Below, piece after piece: positions 1 through 5,180 of a stretch of DNA of 5,181 bases. This DNA is from UBA1550 sp049294435. Lineage in GTDB: Bacteria; Patescibacteriota; Minisyncoccia; Phycocordibacterales; UBA1550. Both the position numbers and the translations under genes were made by a program. Where the stretch lies: assembly GCA_049294435.1 (NCBI GenBank), contig JBAQCU010000034.1:1-5181 (forward strand), read 5' to 3'. Numbering within the stretch: the stretch's first letter is position 1; each line of letters opens with the position of its first letter. The notes beneath the pieces are model-generated. The model did no database searches. It was not told the origin of the DNA and saw only the letters and a program-made list of their open reading frames with translations.

Positions 1-124
1 GAATTACGAAACTCTATTTCTGTCATTGCGAGTCGGTACTCAGACGTGGCAATCTATGTGTTTGTCCTGGATTGCCACGCGCTTCGCGCTCGCAAAGACA
101 GAATTATAAGTAGTTTCGTAATTC
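1..124. repeat. Palindromic MITE/REP-like element at left edge
   Basis: The outer 13 bp (1-13, GAATTACGAAACT) are repeated exactly in inverted orientation at 112-124. Inside them, 16-32 (containing TGTCATTGCGAG) pairs with 89-104 (CTCGCAAAGACA) with a few mismatches, and 46-54 (GTGGCAATC) pairs perfectly with 70-78. Each arm also holds its own small hairpin: GAGT/ACTC at 30-41 and GCGC/GCGC at 79-89. The core pattern TGTCATTGCGAG...GTGGCAATC...GATTGCCAC...CTCGCAA-GACA resembles a palindromic repeat I recall from many unrelated bacterial genomes; this is memory, not a search. No transposase is present, so it would be non-autonomous. The window starts on the first repeat base, so the true left boundary and any target-site duplication cannot be seen. 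Confidence 0.75.
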
Positions 125-360
125 AAAGTTGCTGAGTAAAAGTACACTGCAACAGTAGCAATTAGAATGAAATATTTACTCTTCATATAGTAACTATGCT
201 CCGAATTTCGCATAAAAACAGGAAATTTTAATTTCACAATTAACCAACCAGACATTTACCTATGCCGTATCAACACAAATGAGCAACTGAGATTGACAAG
301 TGCAACACGCTTGATGCAAAACTGTTTATTCTTTACTTTTCCACTTTTATCTTGTCGACC
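125..360. other. Non-coding region upstream of nrdJ
   Basis: This AT-rich stretch lies between the palindromic element and the nrdJ promoter. I see no convincing gene in it. A 71-codon minus-strand frame (255-40) runs into the palindromic element and has no good ribosome binding site, so I do not call it. Short dyads are present, such as ATAGT-A-ACTAT at 187-197 and GAAATT-TT-AATTTC at 222-235, but they are what AT-rich sequence would give. A TTGACA at 293-298 has no -10 box at a workable distance. I find no cobalamin riboswitch motif. Confidence 0.5.
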
Positions 361-364
361 AGGT

Positions 365-373
365 TGATATAAT
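365..373 (+). promoter_or_regulatory. Extended -10 promoter for nrdJ
   Basis: TGATATAAT at 365-373 is a perfect sigma70-type -10 hexamer (TATAAT, 368-373) preceded by the TG of an extended -10. No good -35 hexamer lies 16-18 bp upstream, which is usual for extended -10 promoters. The predicted start of transcription is near 380, leaving about 39 nt of leader. That leader (380-418) has no Shine-Dalgarno sequence in front of the nrdJ ATG, so initiation would rely on an unstructured AU-rich leader. Confidence 0.6.
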
Positions 374-418
374 AACGAAACAAAGAGTTCACTATTTATC
401 AATTTAACAACATAGTTC

Positions 419-2737
419 ATGCAAACAAAAAAAAAGACCGTATCTACTGAAACAACAGTGCAAAATATTCAAAAAAGAGACGGTTCTATTGCTCCTTTTG
501 ACGTTGATAAAATAACTCAGGCAATTTACAAAGCTATGCTCGCTTCACACGAGGGCTCCCTTAAAGAAGCGGGGGTTGTTGCCAACAAAGTGTACGCAGA
601 CGCGCTTAGAATCACAAAAAAATACAAAAATTTCACCCCAAATGTTGAAGGAATCCAGGACACCGTTGAAAAAGAGCTCATTTTGTCTGAATATGTCAAA
701 ACAGCAAAGACATACATCATTTACCGAGAAAAAAGGGCTAATCTACGCGCAAAAGGGCTTCGTGTTCCTCCAAAAGTAAAGAAACTTGTTGACGACAGCA
801 AGCAATACTTCAGAAACCCACTAGGTGAATTCGTTTATTACCGCACATATTCCCGTTGGATTGCCGAGGAGGGTCGCCGAGAGACATGGATAGAGACTGT
901 TGACCGTTATATTTCATTTATGAAGGAAAATATGGGCGACAAGCTCAAGGATTCAGAGTACCAGGAGCTCCGAGAAGGCATTTTGAAACAAGAAGCTATG
1001 CCATCAATGAGACTCTTGCAGTTTGCAGGCAAGGCCACAAGGAAGACGAATGTTTGCGCGTATAACTGCTCCTACATTGCTCCTGAGAACTTTCAAGACC
1101 TCGCGGAAATAATGTACGTGTCAATGTGTGGCACTGGTGCTGGATGGTCTGCTGAGAGCCAAAATGTACAAAAATTCCCTCAAATTAACCTCCAAACTGG
1201 TAAAAAAATTCAAAATCACAAAATTCCAGACAGCAAGGAAGGCTGGGCGGACGCTCTTGTGATTGGAATGACTGCATGGGCAGAAGGAAGCGACATTGAT
1301 TTTGATTTTTCACTTTTGCGTCCTGCTGGCGCTCGACTTGAAACTATGGGCGGGAAATCATCAGGCCCTGAACCGATTCGTAGACTTCTAGCATTTGCAA
1401 GGGAAAAGATGCTTGCTCGCCAAGGTAGGAGACTCCGCAATATAGATGTACACGACATCATTTGTATGATTGGTGACTGCGTCGTGGCAGGTGGGGTGAG
1501 GAGGAGCGCCATGATTTCCCTATCTGACTTAGACGACAACGACATTCGCGATTCAAAGCAGGGCGCTTTCTATATGAACGAACCACAGAGAATGCTTGCC
1601 AACAACTCCGCAGTTTACATTCAAAAGCCGTCCAATACAGAGTTTATTGAGGAATGGACAGCGCTTATGAAGTCTGGTTCTGGTGAGAGAGGCATATTTA
1701 ACAGAGGTTCGCTCTCAAAAACCTTGCCTGAACGAAGACTAAAAATGCTACAGGAAGAATACGAGGGTTATTTTGATCCAACTGGTCAAACTATCATTGG
1801 GCCGATTGGCACAAACCCTTGCGGAGAAATTATTTTGCAATCAAAACAATTCTGTAATTTGTCAGAAGTTGTTGCGCGCGCAGAAGATACCGAGGAGTCG
1901 CTTTTGAGGAAAATTCGCTTGGCAACAATTCTCGGCACGTATCAATCAAGTCTCACCAATTTCCCTTACCTTTCAAAGAGATGGAAAGAAAATTGCGATA
2001 AGGAACGTTTGCTAGGCGTTTCCATCACTGGGCAGTGGGATTCAAAACTCGCAAGAGACCCGGGAGTCTTAAAGAAGCTAAAGAATGAGGTGAACAAGGT
2101 AAACGAAGTGTACGCAAAAAGGTTCGGAATTAGCTCTTCTACTTGCACCACTGCAGTAAAACCTTCTGGCACGCTTTCACAAACGGTTGACTGCTCGTCA
2201 GGAATGCACCCACGTCATGCGCCGTTCTATATTCGCAGAGTTAGGATCTCAGCAACAGACGCTCTTTTCAAGATGCTCAAAGACCAGGGTGTGCCATATC
2301 TTCCAGAAGTCGGACAATCTGCAGAAAACGCAACAACTTATGTTTTGGAATTTCCTGTAAAAGCGCCAAAAGGTTCCATTTATAAAAATGACATCTCGGC
2401 TATAGACCAACTAGAGCATTGGAAGGTCGTAAAGGTGCATTACACCGAACACAACCCATCAGTCACGGTTTCTATCGGAGAAGATGAATGGATTGAGGTT
2501 GCCAACTGGATTTATAAAAATTGGGATATAGTTGGCGGTTTGTCTTTCCTTCCACGCGATAATCACGTTTACCAGCTCGCTCCATACGAGGAGATTAACG
2601 AGAAAAGATATCTTGAACTTGCAAAACGACTTGAGCACATTGATTACTCAAAAATCATTTCGTACGAAAAATCCGACGAACTTGATGTAAAAAAAGAATT
2701 AGCATGTATCGCAGGAGTCTGCGAGATCGCGATGTAG
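419..2737 (+). CDS. nrdJ: Adenosylcobalamin-dependent class II ribonucleotide reductase
   Basis: A cytoplasmic enzyme of 772 aa that reduces ribonucleotides to deoxyribonucleotides using a thiyl radical generated from adenosylcobalamin. An ATP-cone regulatory domain covers residues about 14-108 (KRDGS...PFDVDKI...YIIYREKRANLR). The barrel follows. Key residues fit the Lactobacillus leichmannii RTPR pattern: C217 (YNCS) and C479 as the reducing pair, C468 in NPCGEI as the thiyl cysteine, E470 two residues on, the PSGT phosphate loop at 582-585, and the C-terminal shuttle pair C763 and C768. The C468-E470-C479 spacing (+2, +11) and the C763-C768 spacing (+5) equal those of RTPR C408-E410-C419 and C731-C736, which places it in the monomeric RTPR branch and probably on triphosphate substrates. 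The ATG at 419 is chosen because the ATP cone begins soon after it; no ribosome binding site is visible. The frame is intact. Confidence 0.96.
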   Translation: MQTKKKTVSTETTVQNIQKRDGSIAPFDVDKITQAIYKAMLASHEGSLKEAGVVANKVYADALRITKKYKNFTPNVEGIQDTVEKELILSEYVKTAKTYIIYREKRANLRAKGLRVPPKVKKLVDDSKQYFRNPLGEFVYYRTYSRWIAEEGRRETWIETVDRYISFMKENMGDKLKDSEYQELREGILKQEAMPSMRLLQFAGKATRKTNVCAYNCSYIAPENFQDLAEIMYVSMCGTGAGWSAESQNVQKFPQINLQTGKKIQNHKIPDSKEGWADALVIGMTAWAEGSDIDFDFSLLRPAGARLETMGGKSSGPEPIRRLLAFAREKMLARQGRRLRNIDVHDIICMIGDCVVAGGVRRSAMISLSDLDDNDIRDSKQGAFYMNEPQRMLANNSAVYIQKPSNTEFIEEWTALMKSGSGERGIFNRGSLSKTLPERRLKMLQEEYEGYFDPTGQTIIGPIGTNPCGEIILQSKQFCNLSEVVARAEDTEESLLRKIRLATILGTYQSSLTNFPYLSKRWKENCDKERLLGVSITGQWDSKLARDPGVLKKLKNEVNKVNEVYAKRFGISSSTCTTAVKPSGTLSQTVDCSSGMHPRHAPFYIRRVRISATDALFKMLKDQGVPYLPEVGQSAENATTYVLEFPVKAPKGSIYKNDISAIDQLEHWKVVKVHYTEHNPSVTVSIGEDEWIEVANWIYKNWDIVGGLSFLPRDNHVYQLAPYEEINEKRYLELAKRLEHIDYSKIISYEKSDELDVKKELACIAGVCEIAM

Positions 2738-2738
2738 T

Positions 2739-2786
2739 CCCCAAGCACAAAAAAACCGCTTAAAAGCGGTTTTTTTGCGCTTGGGG
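2739..2786. terminator. Bidirectional terminator between nrdJ and tRNA-His
   Basis: A long hairpin begins one base after the nrdJ stop. CCCCAAGC (2739-2746) pairs with GCTTGGGG (2779-2786). After one A-C mismatch and a C-G pair, seven A then CCGC (2749-2759) pair with GCGG then seven T (2766-2776), around the loop TTAAAA. Read rightward the T tract ends nrdJ; read leftward the complement of the A tract gives seven U and ends the tRNA-His transcript. The right arm covers the last acceptor base, the discriminator and the CCA of the tRNA gene (2782-2786). Confidence 0.9.
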
Positions 2787-2856
2787 TGACTACTGGGAAT
2801 TGAACCCAGGTCGAGAGTTCCACAAACTCTAGTGTTACCATTACACCATAGCCACC
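2782..2856 (-). tRNA. trnH: tRNA-His (anticodon GTG), CCA encoded
   Basis: Reading the minus strand from 2856, a complete cloverleaf is seen. The acceptor GTGGCTA (2855-2849) pairs with TAGTCAC (2792-2786) with one G-U pair. The D arm is GTGT/ACAC with a 7-nt loop. The anticodon stem AGAGT/ACTCT holds the loop TTGTGGA, with anticodon GTG at 2823-2821. The variable loop is 4 nt and the T arm is CTGGG-TTCAATT-CCCAG. An extra G at 2856 (position -1) faces discriminator C73 (2785), the identity signature of histidine tRNA. CCA is encoded at 2784-2782. It starts 22 nt after the stop of the adenosyltransferase gene on the same strand, so the two are probably co-transcribed; a TAGAAT at 2866-2861 could also act as a private -10 box. 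Confidence 0.97.
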
Positions 2857-2878
2857 ATTTATTCTACTTGTCTATTTA

Positions 2879-3409
2879 CTACCGATATCTAGGCGGTTCC
2901 TCCGTTATACCAGATTTATGGTTCGTTTGTCGAGCGAGCGCGTACAACAAACTTGATAAACGGTTTAGATATGCGAGAGTGTGCTTGTTTACAGCTTGTT
3001 TTCCTTCTTCCTGTACAGCAACTACTCGCCTCTCTGCTCTGCGGGAAAGCGTACGCGCAAAGTCCAGCAGTGAAGCAAGTTCTGTACCACCAGAAACAAA
3101 AAATGTTTTAATCGGCAAAAGTTCTGCCTCAATTGTTTTGATAATGTTTTCTAATTCGCGAACCTTTTCCTCGCTGATATGCTTGTCCGCGCCTGCAACT
3201 TCGGCTTGAATTGTAAAAAGGTTTTGCTGAACATCCGCGATAATCTTGGCTACTCCACTCGCCTGCTCGTTCATCTTTACAACACCGAGAAACGAGTTAA
3301 TTTCATCAAGTGTTCCAAGCGCCTCAGCTATTACTGAGCTTTTTGAAAAACGCTGATCGCACCCAAACGCGCTCGTTGTACCGTTGTCACCCTTGCCTGT
3401 GAAAAGCAT
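2879..3409 (-). CDS. pduO: PduO-type ATP:cob(I)alamin adenosyltransferase
   Basis: This cytoplasmic enzyme transfers the 5'-deoxyadenosyl group from ATP to cob(I)alamin, making adenosylcobalamin, the cofactor of the neighbouring NrdJ. With the start at 3409 it has 176 aa, normal for the family. Family motifs are in order: the ATP-binding TGKGDNGTTS loop at residues 4-13, LDEINSFLG at 34-42, the SGGTELAS stretch at about 106-113, ARTLSRRAER at 118-127, and LNRLSSLLYALAR at 148-160. The frame is open upstream to an ATG at 3469, but the 20 extra residues lie before the ATP loop and match nothing in the family. They also run through a good promoter (-35 at 3444-3439, -10 at 3421-3416) that places transcription initiation at or next to the 3409 ATG. 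I therefore call a leaderless start at 3409. tRNA-His follows 22 nt after the stop. Confidence 0.92.
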   Translation of the reverse strand: MLFTGKGDNGTTSAFGCDQRFSKSSVIAEALGTLDEINSFLGVVKMNEQASGVAKIIADVQQNLFTIQAEVAGADKHISEEKVRELENIIKTIEAELLPIKTFFVSGGTELASLLDFARTLSRRAERRVVAVQEEGKQAVNKHTLAYLNRLSSLLYALARQTNHKSGITEEPPRYR

Positions 3410-3415
3410 ACGTAC

Positions 3416-3444
3416 AATATAACAGACTTCCTTCCGCTTGACAA
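3416..3444 (-). promoter_or_regulatory. Promoter of the adenosyltransferase gene, leaderless
   Basis: On the minus strand TTGTCA (3444-3439) and TATATT (3421-3416) are separated by 17 bp, each one base off the sigma70 consensus. Only 6 nt separate the -10 box from the ATG at 3409, so the usual start point (about 7 nt on) falls on the A of the ATG. A GGAAGGAAG at 3435-3427 looks like a ribosome binding site but lies inside the promoter spacer, 17 nt from the ATG. Confidence 0.75.
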
Positions 3445-3466
3445 TAGAGTCTTTTTTTGCTATAAT
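3438..3466 (+). promoter_or_regulatory. Consensus promoter of the CDF transporter gene
   Basis: TTGACA (3438-3443) and TATAAT (3461-3466) are both perfect sigma70 hexamers with the optimal 17-bp spacer, and TGC immediately before the -10 makes it extended as well. Transcription should start near 3473, leaving a leader of about 49 nt. Its -35 hexamer overlaps the -35 of the divergent adenosyltransferase promoter by five bases. Confidence 0.88.
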
Positions 3467-3473
3467 CAAAAAA

Positions 3474-3508
3474 GGTCAAGTCTTGAACATTAAAATTTCT
3501 TAAAGAAA
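3474..3508 (+). promoter_or_regulatory. Two dyads in the transporter leader, possible operators
   Basis: Two short palindromes sit between the predicted start of transcription and the ribosome binding site. TCAAG-T-CTTGA lies at 3476-3486, flanked by a G/C pair at 3474 and 3488. TTTCTT-A-AAGAAA lies at 3496-3508 and its right arm touches the Shine-Dalgarno sequence. Their position just downstream of a consensus promoter would suit repressor sites for a metal-responsive regulator. No regulator gene is in the window, and AT-rich sequence gives such dyads by chance. Confidence 0.3.
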
Positions 3509-3521
3509 GGAAGGTGTTATT

Positions 3522-4253
3522 GTGATAGCTCACATGATTCAAAGTGGGCATTTAGCTCACTGCTCCTCCCCAGCGAGTCCTTGCGTCTGTGAAGGTAAGC
3601 TCTACACAACGACTGGCATCCTCGCACTCATTGCAGGTCTAGTGCAATGGATTGTCGGATACAAGTTCAGTATGATGGCGCTCTCTGATTCAATGCACGC
3701 CATATCGGATTCTTTTGCAGATTTCGTTGGTGTGTATATTGCCAAGAAAGTTCTTGATAAGCCACATCGGGCAAAGAAGATTCGGGGACTTGGTGATAAG
3801 GTAATATCGGTGCTTCTCACTTTTGGAGCTATCTTCATTGCGAACGAGGCATACAGCAGGTGGGCCAGCGACACTTATGTTGTTTGGTTACCGGCAGTAT
3901 TGATTGCAGTTTTGTTTGGTCTCGCAATAGACTTGCTACGCCTACGCATGCTCACACAAGCCGAAAAGCGCGCTCCGAACAGCACTATTAGCGGGCTCAT
4001 CTCACACGCAAAGTCAGATACGTGGCACAGTGGAATAATTTCTATTATCTTGCTCGTTGAACTGAGCGGAAAATTCGTTGGCATAGAAAGTGAGCTCTAT
4101 GAATTTCTAGTTCGCCTCATCGACTATCTCGCTTCACTTGGGCTTGCAGGATACATGATGTTTATCCTTTCTCCAAGAATCTGGCGTGGCCAAGGTTGCG
4201 GGCATGATCATTTCCACCACAACCTTGGACAAAATTGCAATCACAATCACTAA
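3522..4253 (+). CDS. CDF-family metal cation transporter, short form
   Basis: A 243-aa inner-membrane protein of the cation diffusion facilitator family, which exports divalent metals such as Zn, Co, Cd or Mn in exchange for protons. Six membrane segments are visible at about 29-47, 51-76, 92-112, 119-140, 163-182 and 195-217. The metal site motif HxxxD appears in segment 2 (H59-A-I-S-D63) and at the start of segment 5 (H162-A-K-S-D166), the two-His two-Asp arrangement of zinc-type members. Family proteins are usually near 300 aa and carry a cytoplasmic ferredoxin-like domain after segment 6; here only 26 residues follow. They form a metal-binding tail with H228, H230, H232, H233, H241, H243, C226 and C239. 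The N-terminus adds H4, H10, H13, C14, C21 and C23. The GTG start is chosen for the GAAAGGAAGG ribosome binding site at 3505-3514, 7 nt away. Substrate is not determinable. Confidence 0.88.
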   Translation: MIAHMIQSGHLAHCSSPASPCVCEGKLYTTTGILALIAGLVQWIVGYKFSMMALSDSMHAISDSFADFVGVYIAKKVLDKPHRAKKIRGLGDKVISVLLTFGAIFIANEAYSRWASDTYVVWLPAVLIAVLFGLAIDLLRLRMLTQAEKRAPNSTISGLISHAKSDTWHSGIISIILLVELSGKFVGIESELYEFLVRLIDYLASLGLAGYMMFILSPRIWRGQGCGHDHFHHNLGQNCNHNH

Positions 4254-4339
4254 TACCATCCCAAATTTCTCTCTTCGTTTCGCTTGATATTTTGGGCGGG
4301 ATGCGAAGAGGTTAATTGGGGAGGGTATAAGTAGCAATT

Positions 4340-4370
4340 AACGGCAGTCGCTTGCGCGACTGCCGTTTTT
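4340..4370 (+). terminator. Terminator of the CDF transporter gene
   Basis: AACGGCAGTCGC (4340-4351) pairs perfectly with its complement at 4356-4367 around a 4-nt loop TTGC, followed by a T tract (4366-4370). This is a strong rightward intrinsic terminator. It lies 86 nt after the transporter stop. The gap 4254-4339 holds no gene. GTTAATTG at 4311-4318 could pair with CAATTAAC at 4335-4342, overlapping the base of the terminator by three bases. Confidence 0.88.
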
Positions 4371-4424
4371 CTTGCCCGCTTAAATTTTTGTATGAAAATT
4401 TTGGTGGGTTTTCATATTTTATAC

Positions 4425-4458
4425 AAAACAAACCCGCACAAATATTTATTGTGCGGGT
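4425..4458 (-). terminator. Terminator of the minus-strand hypothetical gene
   Basis: Read leftward, ACCCGCACAA (4458-4449) pairs with TTGTGCGGGT (4441-4432) over 10 bp around a 7-nt loop, followed by a T-rich stretch TTGTTTTG. It lies 11 nt past the stop of the hypothetical gene at 4470. A weaker AT-rich dyad follows at 4386-4428 (TTTTGTAT/ATACAAAA, with TATGAAAA/TTTTCATA inside). Confidence 0.78.
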
Positions 4459-4469
4459 GGCGCCGTTAT

Positions 4470-4943
4470 TCATTCAACGGTAATTTTTTCTTCCCTCTCT
4501 TTAGGAGCAGAAACGGAGGCCGTGTTGGCAGCTGTGAGAAGTTTTCCCAATGCCTCAACAATCGCTGAGAAATCGGCGAAATATTTTCTGTCTTTACTAA
4601 ACAAGCTTTTGCTTGGACAGTCCTCGGTTCCCAATAAAGGTGAAAAGGATGGTCCACTACCAAATCCGATTTCCACGAAGCGAGTTCTTATCTTCGTACC
4701 GTTTGGCAAGGACTTCAAAACAATCCTCCTTTCCTTGAATGCAACCATGTCCCCATTTTTTGGATCTCTGCGACATGGGTATACAACTGCTCCGAACTCC
4801 TTGTTATTATCCAAGCTCGGCGTCACCATTTCAAGAAGCCAGCTATGCTTCAATCTTTTTTCAGCAGTGAGATTTGTTATTGCCTCACTAAGCATTGGCG
4901 CAACTAGCCCAGTTGGTACTGGGAAAGACAAAAATAATCTCAT
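4470..4943 (-). CDS. Hypothetical protein, 157 aa
   Basis: I do not recognise this protein. It has no confident membrane segment; the N-terminus (MRLFLSFPVP) is only briefly hydrophobic and lacks the charge pattern of a signal peptide. The middle (about 49-105) looks like a beta-rich soluble domain, residues 122-141 look helical, and the last 15 residues are charged and probably disordered. C57 and C109 are the only cysteines. The strand is chosen over the overlapping plus-strand frame (4522-4977) because this frame has a clear ribosome binding site (GGGGAG, 7 nt before the ATG), an extended -10 promoter upstream and an intrinsic terminator 11 nt after its TGA stop. It is transcribed alone, convergent to the CDF gene. 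The N-terminus is faintly like 2',3'-cyclic RNA phosphodiesterases (MRLF), but their HxT motifs are absent. Confidence 0.72.
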   Translation of the reverse strand: MRLFLSFPVPTGLVAPMLSEAITNLTAEKRLKHSWLLEMVTPSLDNNKEFGAVVYPCRRDPKNGDMVAFKERRIVLKSLPNGTKIRTRFVEIGFGSGPSFSPLLGTEDCPSKSLFSKDRKYFADFSAIVEALGKLLTAANTASVSAPKEREEKITVE

Positions 4944-5011
4944 GCTTTTCTCCCCTTGGATGAAGTGTTTAAGTTAAAAAAAGAACCGTTTATATTATTA
5001 TTGTTCTGTTT

Positions 5012-5042
5012 TTAATTATACCATATTGAGCCAAAAATGCAA
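5012..5042 (-). promoter_or_regulatory. Promoter of the hypothetical gene
   Basis: On the minus strand TATAAT (5020-5015) is preceded by TGG, giving an extended -10, and TTGCAT (5042-5037) lies 16 bp upstream as a partial -35. Transcription should start near 5008, leaving about 65 nt of leader before the ATG at 4943. The leader is AT-rich and contains AGAAC and GTTCT arms with a T run, too weak to call a structure. Confidence 0.68.
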
Positions 5043-5058
5043 GGGGTTTACGCACAAC

Positions 5059-5094
5059 ATAAAAGACGGAACGCGTTCGCGTTCCGTCTTTTAT
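5059..5094. terminator. Bidirectional hairpin terminator
   Basis: A perfect 16-bp stem pairs 5059-5074 (ATAAAAGACGGAACGC) with 5079-5094 around the 4-nt loop GTTC. A-rich and T-rich bases flank it so that both strands yield a U-rich 3' side. No plus-strand gene ends here, so it most likely terminates leftward transcription from the reading frame at the right edge (stop at 5102-5100), insulating the promoter at 5042-5015. Confidence 0.82.
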
Positions 5095-5099
5095 TTTAC

Positions 5100-5180
5100 T
5101 TAGGACTTTGCCAAGCGCTCGCTCGTCGCCGTCACTCCTCCCTCCGCTCGGCCCTGCTCGTGCGACCCGTCGTGTTCGAC
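5100..5180 (-). CDS. Possible 3' end of a gene, cut by window edge
   Basis: On the minus strand a frame enters from the right edge and ends with TAA at 5102-5100 after 26 codons (...VTATSERLAKS). The stop lies 5 nt before the hairpin terminator, which is what the end of a gene looks like. The stretch 5101-5181 is about 68% GC by my count, well above its surroundings, and purine-rich on this strand. A second minus-strand frame also stays open but runs through the terminator, so I prefer this one. The fragment is too short to name, and it may instead be part of a GC-rich repeat. Confidence 0.35.
   Translation of the reverse strand, partial: VEHDGSHEQGRAEGGVTATSERLAKS

Noticed and set aside
1..124. 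CRISPR repeat unit
   Set aside because: There is one inverted structure and no series of direct repeats with spacers.
40..255. 71-aa minus-strand frame with a hydrophobic stretch
   Set aside because: Its last third is the palindromic element, it has only a weak AGG close to the ATG, no promoter is evident, and the protein resembles nothing I know.
293..298. TTGACA as a -35 box for nrdJ
   Set aside because: No -10-like hexamer lies 15-19 bp downstream; the extended -10 at 365-373 is far better.
125..418. Cobalamin riboswitch upstream of nrdJ
   Set aside because: Neither the conserved B12-box nor the GCCACTG-type core is present, and the predicted leader is only about 39 nt.
2832..3209. 125-aa plus-strand frame
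   Set aside because: It is the antisense of tRNA-His and the adenosyltransferase gene, whose family motifs are clear on the minus strand.
4470..4472. TGA recoded as glycine (code 25), as in some CPR lineages
   Set aside because: Read-through would add only eight residues running into the terminator hairpin, and no other reading frame contains an in-frame TGA.
4522..4977. 151-aa plus-strand frame opposite the hypothetical gene
   Set aside because: It has no ribosome binding site or promoter, and the minus strand has a Shine-Dalgarno sequence, promoter and terminator in the right order.
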